Shown here in pieces: positions 1 through 10,439 of a DNA stretch of 64,000 nt (positions are counted from its first letter, which is position 1; each line of letters starts with the position of its first letter). Below the pieces are notes generated by a model. That model was given only the letters and a program-made list of their open reading frames with translations. It made no database searches and was not told the DNA's origin. Position numbers and translations under genes: made by a program. Origin of the DNA: Trichobilharzia regenti (Eukaryota; Platyhelminthes; Trematoda; Strigeidida; Schistosomatidae); assembly GCA_944472135.2 (NCBI GenBank), contig OX235270.1:78997168-79061167 (forward strand), written 5' to 3'.

Positions 1-1643
1 TCTAATGATGAACTCAATCATATTACTAACATGAATTCTCCAAAAAGAAGGCTATGATCAGGTAATATTGGACAACAACACAATAAATTAAGAAAGGATT
101 TATATAATATTAAAAAAACTAAAATGAGACTTTCAAGAAATTCAGTTACACTTCTACTCTTGATATGATAAACTCATGAAATCATTTAGTAACGGTTACT
201 TTTACCCTGGTGTTACTATGCTTTATTCGAAAGCATCCTAACAATTTTCATAGTGGGAAAAATCTACGAATATTTGTGGAAACACTAGACAACAGATTTC
301 AAACAAGAAGTATTCGAATCTGGTGGTGAGCGGTTGGGTAAATGTATTCTGAAGAACTCACAGCAATTTGTTGAAAAGGATAATCAGTTTAATATCTTCA
401 ATAAGTTTACTGTATTGCTTGACGTAACTTCATCCATAAAAATCCAGAAGAAAACATAGATATTTTTCCCTTTTCTTGTTAACACTGAGACTTAAACTGT
501 CTATGTTAATATATACAAATCTTGCGGTTTTTCAGCATTCTGTTATCAATATAATTCTATCTGGATTCATTTGGTTTTATTTCGGTTTTCTCAAAGACTG
601 CAAGTCTGTATCCTCAGGGGTTATTTGCACACCACCTGGAACATTAAGTTCTTCAAATATGAGTTTATCCGGCATCCAAACACAAAGAGTATACAGGATG
701 CATTTTTCCGCTAATACGACCAAGTTGACAGTGTGAAAATAAATAGTCCGTCTGGCATTGTATTTGTAAATATTTTACGGCTAATTCAAAGCCGGCAAAC
801 CGAAATATGCAAATGTGGAAAGTATATCCTAGTGTAAACAGGTGGATGACACTTCCACCTTTCGGTGATCATTAAAAACAAGTTCCCCCTTCCCCTCACA
901 CACACACTTGAAACTTCCACATGTCTACATGAAAACAATGATCTCACCAAGCGACACGAAATTAGTGATATCTTCAACTTTCTAAACACAAGTATGGATT
1001 GAAAAATAGGTAGCATGCATGAAAGACCCGTCCAAAGATATGCGGAATGGCTTATGCATAATTTTAACAAATTTTAGCAAATTTAACTCTCGGCAAACTA
1101 TAAGGAAGCATTGGTTAGTGAAACATTTTTATACGGAAAAATAATTTGGTTCAGCTCATGAGAAGCATGACAAGTCATTACATCTAGAGACATGTATGAA
1201 AGAAAAAGCTTCATCGGCACACATAGTAGCTAAGAAAACTACTAGGTTTACGAAAATTGAAGTTAAAGACAAGACGATTTCCCAAAACACGTGCTCCCCT
1301 TGATTTCACTATTAAATACCATTATCATTCCTTTGGGTTTCAAGTGGAACATATGGCTTCAACAACATATCTCCAATTTCGAATTTCTGACATCCTCTTC
1401 GTCTGGGACTATAATTGCCCATAATATTTCATCTCCTCATATCACTAATCGAGTGCATAATGTGCCTTTTTATTAGTGATGCGTTTGTTAATAATAGTCT
1501 ATGTCGACATGTCAAACGGATGACAATTACCTATGGAAATCGGTGCAGCAATTAAAAGGTTAGGGATATTTGTGAAAATTACAAGTGGTTGTATAATGCG
1601 TAATATATGTCAAAAAATAAGAGAAATAAATGAGTGGTCACAT

Positions 1644-2161
1644 TGTAACGACAGAAGACAAGGGACAAGCAACAGATCGTTTACTGAGAAAATCAGGAGA
1701 TACTTATAGATTTTTATGTACATTATTATTCGTTATTATTGGCAGATAAACAGTGTCTTCTAATTAGTTGTTTCCGCACTGGAACTTACTCTGTTATCTT
1801 TTTGTGGCTGTTTTTTTGAGGGGCAGCCAATATATCTGTGAATCGTATCCACCCATGAAAACTCTCCTGTGATTCTTTCATCTGACTACAGCTTGTCTCC
1901 AAACCGTACTTTCTGATACAGGAATGGAATTTTCAGCATGTGATTTCAGTAACCCAAATTTTGCAGTCCAACCATAGATACCAAGTGTGCGTTGGCAGGG
2001 GAACGAACCCCGGACCATTTGCATGGTCGGCGAGCGTCCTAACCACTGTGCCACCGAGCTAGTCTTTGTTCTTGTTCTTTTCTCATGACCAAGATTTGAG
2101 ACGTAAACATTGACGCGAATTGCTGTCTACCAATTTTGGCTAGCAGACAACTCTTACCACA
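1644..2161 (-). mobile_element. Solo gypsy-type LTR, interrupted by a SINE (left arm)
   Basis: Read on the plus strand the unit begins TGTAACGACAGAAGACAAGG and ends CTCTTACCACA. The same termini flank the gypsy element at 42.5-47.0 kb, where the LTR reads on the minus strand. A 4-bp duplication, ACAT, lies on both sides, as expected for LTR-element integration. There is no internal gag-pol, so it is a solo LTR left by LTR-LTR recombination. A SINE of about 175 bp sits inside it. Confidence 0.75.
1888..2062 (-). mobile_element. tRNA-headed SINE, copy 1 (left arm)
   Basis: On the minus strand it has an A-box-like TGGCACAGTGG, a B-box-like GGTTCGTTCCC and a tail with the motif GCTGAAAATTCCAT, shared with five other copies in the window. 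The tRNA-like head implies RNA polymerase III transcription. It is nested in the solo LTR, so it inserted after that LTR. Confidence 0.85.
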
Positions 2162-4030
2162 ACATAATATTCGATTGATGACACGGTGATAATTGAAGCG
2201 GAGGTAGGCAAATCAATAGGATGTTTAAAATAATAATGACTTGTAATTAAGATATGAGTATGAAATCAACGCTTTCTACAATTCATCTCCAGATAGCCAA
2301 GATTAAGTGCCACACATATAACAGTAGAGCCATTGACGAGGATCACATTAAAGAGTGAATATTTCTTCTCAATTTTTCATCTAAATATTTAAATAGGGAT
2401 TCTGGCCGCATGTTTATTGGCTTCCGTTATTTTCTAATTTAGAGATCACGACTGGCATCGATATTTACGAAATATTATGGCATATACCCGGTCAAGTTAT
2501 GCTAACTAGAACATTACTGCAACTTACCCAGTACTTTAGGAAGTTTATGGAGTATTTTCATCTGAATTAATGACAACTGTTAGTTTGTGTTAGGGATGTG
2601 CACTCACTATTTTCATGTAATATGGAATTCTGGTGGTGGTGATTCTTGACTTCGGCCTAACAGTGACTGATCGTGGTAGACAAGGATGCTGATAATTTAG
2701 CGTCTATTGAATATAAACACAAAAATAAATGTGCTTCTTGTATGATGCAAAATCTTTTATTTTCCTTCACGTTCCCAGTGGAACATAGGGCTTTAAGCTA
2801 GTGGCTTGGAGTTTCTGTAGCAGTGTTTATTTTACAGGATAGGGTTCCTAGTCTCATTCGCGACATACTTCAATTTGAATTATGCACAGTTTATGTTTCC
2901 TATTAGGGCGATGAATTCTTCGCACCTTAACCCTCCAGCTTATGTAGACCACCACCTCAAAATCATCCACCTGAACCAGAAATCTTCTCTATCATATCTG
3001 AAACAACTTTTATTATTGGACGTTTATTGGATAGAGAAGATAGTTTGAAAAACTTCAGGATGGTTTCGCAAACCACAGTACTACAACAAAAATAGCAATA
3101 ATCACACTGATGAAAGTATTACATTTTACAGATTACCAAACATTAATCCACCAAACTGTGAGTCACTGCTTCAAATCCCACTCCACCTACCTGCGTATCT
3201 GCACACAGGTGATCTCACCTATCATCGTACAACAATTGTGGTTGACTGATGATCGCATCAACATGCATGTGATGGTTGAGTCAGATTATTACTCTTATTA
3301 TTATTACTCTTATCACGTCGTTGTCCAAGGGTTGTGAGTAGAATTGGTATAGTCCTATGAAAGGTTCTGCGTTACATCTTCCTGAACTGCCATCATGGAA
3401 TGAACCGCTTCTGGTAGACGGCTGTTGCGTATTGTTGTTGTATAATGTATTTATTATTATCATTCCCTTGGGTTTTCAGTGGGACATATGGCTTCAACAA
3501 CACATCTCCAATTTCTAATTTCTGACGTCTTCTTCATCTGGGTCTACAATTGCCCATAATATCTCATCTCCTCTTCACACGATCTCCTTCGTGTCACCCT
3601 CAAACCAACAACCCACTCGTCGCTTCCCATTCGGATTCCATTTGAGCGATGGAATGCATTTCACGTGATGTCATTCGACGGTCTCCTCAATGTATGCACA
3701 ATCCATCTCCATTTTCTTCAACATATTCGTTGAGCGATCGGAACTCGCCTGTTGGTTTGTTCCCAGCCAGAGTTTCTCGTTACTTTTTCTCTCTGACTGG
3801 CTGGCGACTTGATCTTCAGTATGGAGTCAGCGAGAGAAGGTGGCAGCTGTTGATGGAAGTCTGTAGTGGCGTGTTAAAAGTTCTTTTCGTGACACGCACT
3901 GCGAGTTTCTGACCCGTATAGAAGAACTGACTGACTGACTGGCTGAGTCCATTGACTCCCGGCCGATAACTACTACCTTGTCGTGGTGGTCGGGCTTGAA
4001 TACAGCAATGACCCAAGAAGCTAAACTGAC
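2162..4030. other. Repeat-arm sequence without a recognised gene
   Basis: There is no recognisable coding sequence or RNA gene. It contains a short TTA/CTT-rich tract near 3285-3315. A segment near 3460-3560 resembles 1315-1440 of the same arm (CCATATGTCCCACTGAAAAC-type and TTGCCCATAAT-type motifs), so an older repeat family is present in two copies per arm. The frames seen here (for example 3110-3337 and 3649-3912) occur at the same positions in both arms and show no known domain. Confidence 0.5.
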
Positions 4031-4548
4031 TGGTACTCTGTCCCTGCAGGCCCTACCATGTCAAGAAGGTCTTCTGGATTGCGGTTAAACTAAAAGCAGT
4101 TACCATGGTGTACATGGGCTCCAGTATCCAATCGGATCGAATGGCGTATGAACCCATATGGGTCACCGGAAACCGTGGGAATGCAGCTCCTGACGCTGCT
4201 CCGCTGCCTTGCGGATTAGACTCCAAGTCAAAGGCTCGGGGGGGGTGGTTCCTTAATAAAACCACCTGCTTCCGTCTGGGCGCCCGGGCAGTATCTCAGC
4301 CCTCACACAATGAATGAATTAAAACAACGAACTGCCATTGAAACTCATCGCGCGCTAGCAAAATGATTTCAAGCAACAATGATCCCTCAAAAACTTATTT
4401 CCTTCCTACCTTACTTTTATTTTTATACATAGTTTCCTGTATTTTACCTTTGCTAACCTTGGCTTCTTAACCTTCGACAGCCTTTCGCCTTTGTCGAGAT
4501 TCCCAGCCTATCCGTGTCGTTTCGAGATGTTAGTGAGTAGTCCTCAAA

Positions 4549-7500
4549 ATGGTTGTTCCCAATGTGACATCTAACACAGATATCCTGAAACCGCGTGCCG
4601 CGTTCAAGCTGGCTACCTACAATGTTCGGACGCTGATGCAAATCGGACAACAGGCAGGGTTGGCAAGAACTTTGGAAAGCCTCGCTATCGATGTCTGCTG
4701 CATTTCGGAGACCCGCATTCAAGATCCCAGTGAAGTGCTTCGACTATCCTCTCCATCTGGAAGTTCTAGTAGTATGTACCACCTGCGCTTATCCGGGGAC
4801 CCTGTGGCGTCGGCATCCGGCGTAGCTGGTGTCGGTGTCGCACTGAGCGCTAGAGCCGAAGCTGCACTGCTCGACTGGATTCCCATTAACAGTCGTTTAT
4901 GTGCTGTGAGGCTGGAAGGTTATACGAAAGTAAGGAGTAGTAGGCCAGATAGGCGGTGTCTATTTGTTGTCTCTGCCTATGCACCGACGGATTGCAGCCC
5001 GGATGCAATGAAGGATGAGTTTTACTACCAACTGAGCGATCTCTTGAAACAGGCGGGTCGGAGGGATATCGTAGTGCTGGCTGGGGACTTGAATGCACAG
5101 GTTGGGCGTCTAAGCTCAGAGGAGAATCGTCTAGGTGGTCAGTGGGGACTACATGGTCGCAGGTCAGATAATGGGGACCGTCTTCTGCAGCTTTGCGCGG
5201 ATCACAACCTATTTCTAGCTAGCACCAACTTCCGGCACAGCCATCGCCGTAGCGCTACCTGGCGTCCTCCCTCTGCGAAGCAAGCTTGGACTCAGATTGA
5301 TCATATTGCGGTCAGTTTCCGGTGGCGAGGATGCATACAAGACTGTCGCTCCTTCTGGAGCACATGCCTGGACTCCGATCATGCGTTAGTGTGTGCCAAG
5401 TTCGTCTTGCGATTTGGTGGGGTTCGTAAAAGCCGTCGTCTAAGCGTTGATGTGAGCAAACTAGTAGCACCTGCTACTTCTTTGAAATATCAGAATGAGT
5501 TAAAAACAATGCTTGCCAGCAACCCCCCAAGTAGTATAGATGAACATTGGCTTCATGTGCAAGGTGCCATGCAAAAGGCGAGTGTAGCCGCTTGCGGCTT
5601 GAAAGAATGCTCCGCTAACAACCACTGGGTTTCTGCGAGTTCCTTGCAACTCATGGATGAACGCCGGTCCATTCCGGCTGGCAGCGAATACAACAATCAC
5701 AAAGCGCTCAGCGAAAGGCGCTCACGCGCAAGATTAGACAGTGTTTACGTAAGGACCGCGAAGCCTGGTGGTCAGAACGTGCGTGTGAGATGGAGTCAGC
5801 TGCTGCATCTGGCAACAGTCGGAAGCTGTTCCAACTCATACGAGCCACCGGCAGCAAGAAACAAGGTGTCAGCGAGACGGTCTGTGAGGCAGATGGCACT
5901 CCAATTACCAGCCTGAAAAGACGCCTGGAACGCTGGGCAGAGCACTTCGGGAAGCAGTTCAGCTGGCCACCAGCTTCAGTGTCTACTATCATTAGCCCGA
6001 GTGCTCCTTGGTCGGTTAGTACCGACCCACCCACCGAAGCGGAGGTCCGTAAGGAACTCCAAGTTCTGAAACGCCATAAGGCGCCCGGCCCAGACAAATT
6101 ACCCCCGGCTCTTTTTAAAGATGGTGGCGAGACTCTCACAATGGCTCTAACTGGGTTGTTCAGGAAGGTGTGGGAGACAGAGAGTGTACCATCAATGTGG
6201 AACGAAGCCATTATCGTCCCCATCTTTAAAAAGGGTCGACGTAATTCGTGTGACAATCATAGGGGTATCAGTCTGTTACCAGTCGCGTCTAAAATATTGG
6301 CTGCTGTCTTGCTTCGCAGACTGTGCAAAATACGTGAAGGATTGATTCGCGAAGAGCAGGCTGGGTTTCGTTCAGGTCGTGGATGCATTGATCATGTGTT
6401 CACCCTTCGTCAGTTGTTGGAACACCGCCACACGTATTGCAGGCCAACGATCGTTGTGTTTCTTGATATTAGGGCTGCCTTCGATTCGTTGGACAGAACT
6501 GTGCTCTGGAACTGTCTGTTAGAGAGAGGTGTACCTGAGAAATTTGTTAACATCTGAAAGCCCTATACAGAAACACCTCAGGTAGAGTGAGGGCATACAA
6601 CCAACTATCACCACTGTTCCCAACCAACAGTGGGGTTAGACAGGGTTGCCCAATCTCTCCATTTCTCTTTAACTTTGCCATCGATGACATTCTGGAGTCA
6701 GCTCTGAAGGATGTGCGTGAAGGTGGTGTAGATCTGCTACCTGGAGATAGACTTTTCAACCTTGAGTATGCAGGCTGCCCAAATCGCACTTAATCAGTTG
6801 GCGATCAGTGTCTGTAAGTATGGTATGTGCTTTGCGCCGTCTAAGTGCAAAGTACTGTTACAAGATTGGCAGGAGCCTGTACCTGCACTCACTCTTGCGG
6901 GTGAACCGCTTGAAGTTGTTGATAAGTTTGTGTACCTGGGTAGTTGTGTGAGTGCTGGCGGAGGGGTGACGGATGAGATTTCCAACCGTATAATGAAGGC
7001 TAAGGTGGCATACATCAACTTGAGCCACCTATGGCGCCGTCGCGACGTTAGCCTGGCTGTCAAAGGTCGGGTATACAATGCTTCGGTGCGGGCTGCCGTG
7101 CTCTACGCCTGTGAAACCTGGCCTCTCCGAGTAGCTGAGGATGTGCGGCGACTCTGCGTGTTCGATCACCGCTGTCTCCGCAGGATTGCTTGCGTTCGAT
7201 GGCATCATCGCGTGAGTAATTCTGAGGTTCGGCGGCGTGTGTTTGAACACACTGGAGATCACCATTCATTGAATGTCGTCATCTGGAAACACCGGCTCCG
7301 GTGGCTTGGACATGTTCTGCGAATGTCACCCCAGAGGCTTCCGTACAGGTCTCTGTTCGCTAGCCCTGAGACGGGATGGAAAAGGCGGAGAGGTGGTCAG
7401 TCCATGACGTGGCGTCGTGGGATGAAGGATTTTTGTGCTAGATTAGCATCGGTTGGTGTGTCACGACTCCCTGGTTGGGGTCCGAGAGATAGCTCAAATC

Positions 7501-7550
7501 GATGGCTCGAAACGTTATCGGATATGGCCAAGAATCGTAATCAATGGTGA
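4549..7550 (+). pseudogene. RTE-clade LINE ORF2: endonuclease-reverse transcriptase, disabled (left arm)
   Basis: The element would encode an apurinic-like endonuclease followed by a reverse transcriptase that copies its own RNA at nicked DNA. The endonuclease (4549-5450) shows the family motifs ATYNVRTL, SETRI, YAPTDCS, GDLNAQVG and SDHAL. The frame then shifts near 5700-5790, and RT motifs follow at 5790-6557 (FKKGRRNS, GISLLPVASKIL, AGFRSGRGC, FLDIRAAFDSLD) and 6587-6770 (GVRQGCPISPFLFNFAIDD). The C-terminal part, with the RRxxxLAVKGRVY-like and RWLGHVLRM motifs, is open from 6762 to 7550. The catalytic YADD box is missing: the reading goes LEYAG and straight into downstream sequence near 6768-6775. 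There are at least three frame breaks. The 5' leader probably begins near 4040. The copy cannot be active. Confidence 0.9.
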
Positions 7551-7932
7551 ACGTGTTGCAATTTCCTTTTTTCTTCCCTTCCCGATGATAGTTAACAAAC
7601 ACTGTTTGAACTTGTTAAGCATGACTGTCTACATTCCAGATGAAGTTTTTTATCCGTTCTCTACTGATATTTTTCTTCCTTTCTTTTTTTTCTTTGATCT
7701 ATGTTGTTTTATTATTATTGTATGGCGCATCCTTCTTGGTGCCATATTGTACCACGTTTTTTATGCGTTTAAATAAACCATTGACACGGGTGTTGAAGAT
7801 CCGAATCTCGTTCCTTATTCTGGCTGAGTGAAGCAGAAGATTTCCAAACTGGTTTCAGGTTGATGAAGGCATATCTCGCCTTTCCGATTCTGACTGGTTG
7901 GCTGGCTCTCACATCTTCATCCGTTCCGATTG

Positions 7933-8204
7933 TTAGTTGGAACAATGCTTCCTGGCTGGATAAGTGAATTAGGTAACCTCCGTTAAATCTCTCCCGTTGA
8001 TGGTGATTGTTGCTGTTCGTTGGTTACCTTGATCACCTCTGTCTTCTCTATGTCCACTTGGAGTCTTGTCTTCGGTGCCTGCCTCCTCACCCATTTTTCG
8101 TCTGTAAGTCTTCGAGTTTGTGTGACATTAGACATATATCATCCACCCGTGGAATCCAGGTCTTCTAGAGTATTCTTATTGGTGGTTCAGAGTATTCCTG
8201 TCTC
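7933..8204 (-). mobile_element. RTE-clade LINE fragment, RT palm region (left arm)
   Basis: On the minus strand this reads as the stretch around and after the RT catalytic site of an RTE element: DDICLMSHKLEDLQT, then EKTEVIKV and TITINGR-like motifs. It is the mirror of 12632-12905. At 8204 it stops abruptly, whereas the copy in the right arm continues into the rest of its element. The end is therefore a duplication breakpoint and not a 5' truncation of the LINE. Confidence 0.75.
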
Positions 8205-8880
8205 CTCACTGAATAGTTGATTCAATGATGAAGTGCAGTGAATAACTGATATTTGTATTCTTTGATGACTCCTTTTTCATTCCTTGCATTCCTAGTTGAA
8301 CATTCGGCTTCAACCTTTGAATTTTTCACTGGCGATAATGTTACTTTTTACCGAGTGGCGTTGTCAGCTTCACGCCTAGCCTACTCTCTTTTCATGGCTT
8401 ACTATTATTGGGTAAACTAATCAAGATTTTAGAGTCATTCGACCTGGAATAGAAGCCGTACCTCTGGTGTAGTGGGTGAGCAGTCTTGATGGATAGCAGC
8501 AATGAACATAATAACGTGAAAATTCAAATTAAGAGAAGACAGCAAGAGAATCAGCATGTGAAGAGACTAAGAACTTCTTAGACCAGTGTCTCCACCCCCG
8601 CGTTAGAAGACAAATATATAGTCGCTGACGTTTTTTTATACACTGATGATAATGAGGTTGATGATGATAAAGTAACCAGATTGACATTGTTCAGCAATGA
8701 TGATAAGTGGTAAATGGCTTAAGTCGTAACATGGCATTAGATCATGTGCATGAACCACTCACACCTAGTGACTGAAGTAAAAATTTATAATAACTTGTGG
8801 GGAATAAAAGTGTTTAGTCTTCTGACAGCCAAAAGAAGTTGTACCTTCAGAAGATAGGGAAAATACTAAAGAGAACATGG
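8205..8880. other. Palindrome spacer, no gene recognised
   Basis: AT-rich sequence with stops in all frames. It includes GAT-rich stretches (near 8640-8670). No domain, RNA gene or familiar repeat was recognised. Confidence 0.4.
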
Positions 8881-8884
8881 GTAG

Positions 8885-10370
8885 TTCCATTATGGGTAAA
8901 ATTTATTTTGATGAAGTCTCACAGTATTATGTAGTAATATTTACTGATGACGTTTCGAGCACAAACTATTGCTCATAATCATATCACACAACTTTCTAAC
9001 TTCGTTCATATAATTCCATTATTTTCCATCGGTTGGTTTGATTGGTAGTAGCATTTTCCATATTTCCGGTATGAGTGATGATTCATTACTATCGCATGTA
9101 CTGGGTGTAGACTCAATGAACAAGGATTCACTAATCAACCTTCCTCCATCTCCACCTACCTAGATTACTTCTTCGAATTTCAACCCTCTCCCACTCACCA
9201 TGCTATTGTGTGGCTGTGTGTTAATACATTCAGTGGAATCTCTGAGCTTTTTCCAAATTACTTATCGTCCTGGGATCAATCATTCTGACCGTAGCTAAAT
9301 TCTTATGTTCTGACAATCTGACTATCCCCGACTTACTATTTTGACCTATGTAGTTTACCTTACTCACAGTCATTGCAAGATATTTCGTAAATTAAATTAT
9401 TTTGTCTAACTGGTGTTACTGCTTGGTTTTTTCGACACTTAACCAAGCCTGCCTTAACAGTTAACGGATGAGATGAATTAAATTCGAAATATCTATTAGA
9501 ACGTATTGGTTTTTTATAAACACCAGTGTGCAGTTTACCTTCTATTCGTTTTATTTTGCTATCTAACATAGCTAATTCTCCTTGTACATTTTCCGATTCA
9601 AATGTGAATTTTGTTCCTTCTACTAATGAGTTTAAAGTGTCAACATGCTAGAGGTGTGTTCTGTTATTAACACTGTGAAAGTATCATCCACATAATTCCA
9701 CCACATTTTAAATGCATTAAGAGTAATATTTTCCCAGCTGTCCATGAATATATCTGCTACTGTGGTGAGAGCTGGCTGTTAGTCAAAATTGGTGGACAGT
9801 AATTCACGTCAACGTTTATGTCCCCAATATTTGTCGTGAGAAAAATGAGAACAAAGGCTTTGCGTTGGAGAGTACAGATAACGTATATATGATCTGTTGC
9901 CTGGCCCTTGTCTTCTGTTATTACAGTACGATAGGGGGATAGTGGTGATCCCATTGCTACCCTTCTGTTTGTCCACATATTTTACCCTGGGCTTTAAAGA
10001 CAGCAAATATGAGGCATCACTGAATTCCTAAAATAATTTCCTCAATGAGCAGATTCTTCCTTTGAGTGAGTTCCGGACCTGCAGTTATTTCTTTTTTAAC
10101 TGCTTCTAAGGCCATATTGATTTGTATATTAGTATAAAGACTAGTTATATCAAAACTAACCATTGTTTCATCATTCTCTAGTTGAATGTCGTTTAGTTTA
10201 TTTTTCATCTCATATGAATTAGTTGGTCGAGAGTTTGAACGATTTTTAATGGGGCATAATATTAGAGCTAAGTGTTTTGATAATTCATAAGTAGGGGTAT
10301 TTCTAAGATCTATTATTGGTCGTATGGGAGTGACCTGGCTTATGTATTTTAATAGTACCATATATTATAC
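8885..10370 (-). pseudogene. Penelope-like element, RT and GIY-YIG region, interrupted
   Basis: Read on the minus strand the order is RT, linker and endonuclease part, then the terminal region. At 10361-10017 there is a Penelope RT segment (VTPIRPIIDLRNTPTYELSK, then SFDITSLYTNI). At 9980-9930 comes RRVAMGSPLSP, and below the inserted LTR FMDSWENI and the catalytic YVDD. At 9569-9360 the linker ends in NLIYEISCNDCE, which begins the GIY-YIG nuclease. The terminal region (8885-9000) carries the shared end motif with a hammerhead-like core. Several frames are broken and an LTR splits the RT, so the copy is dead. Confidence 0.85.
9761..9925 (+). mobile_element. Short solo LTR inserted in the Penelope RT
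   Basis: It begins TGTGGTGAGAGC and ends CTTCTGTTATTACA, the termini of the gypsy-type LTR family in this window, but is only 165 bp long and so has lost its middle. It separates the MGSPLSP motif from FMDSW in the Penelope RT. The flanking bases are CTAC and GTAC, a near-match to a 4-bp duplication. Confidence 0.75.
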
Positions 10371-10439
10371 TAGCAATATTAGTTTTAGGCATTAAACCAT
10401 TTAGACTCACCCAGTGACGGCAAGATTAAGAATGACGAT

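Larger units (their letters stand above)
1..8204. repeat. Left arm of giant inverted repeat
   Basis: Positions x in this arm match the reverse complement at 18772 minus x over nearly the whole length. The pairing can be followed through open frames, a solo LTR, a SINE and an RTE LINE. The arm runs off the left edge of the window, so its outer end is unknown. The inner end is near 8204, where the sequence stops matching inside an RTE fragment. The outer 4 kb is almost identical to the other arm, and the inner part (about 4.3-5.85 kb) differs at several percent. The segment from about 5850 to 7932 has no partner in the right arm. Confidence 0.93.

Noticed and set aside
476..1070. Open frames of 86 and 94 codons in the outer arm
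   Set aside because: AT-rich, no domain, and conservation between arms is explained by the recent duplication.
1888..2062. tRNA gene from A-box and B-box sequences here and at 16.7, 19.5, 19.7, 45.1 and 55.2 kb
   Set aside because: The boxes are followed by a conserved non-tRNA tail and the copies do not form a clean cloverleaf. They are SINE heads.
3110..3337. 75-codon frame rich in Tyr/Ser
   Set aside because: Its end is a translation of a TTA/CTT simple repeat. No start context or domain; present in both arms only because the arms are copies.
6547..7269. Several minus-strand frames opposite the LINE RT
   Set aside because: Shadows of the RT coding strand.
8943..8985. Canonical active hammerhead ribozyme
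   Set aside because: The CUGANGA box is not present in any of the Penelope copies here, so only a hammerhead-like variant is claimed.
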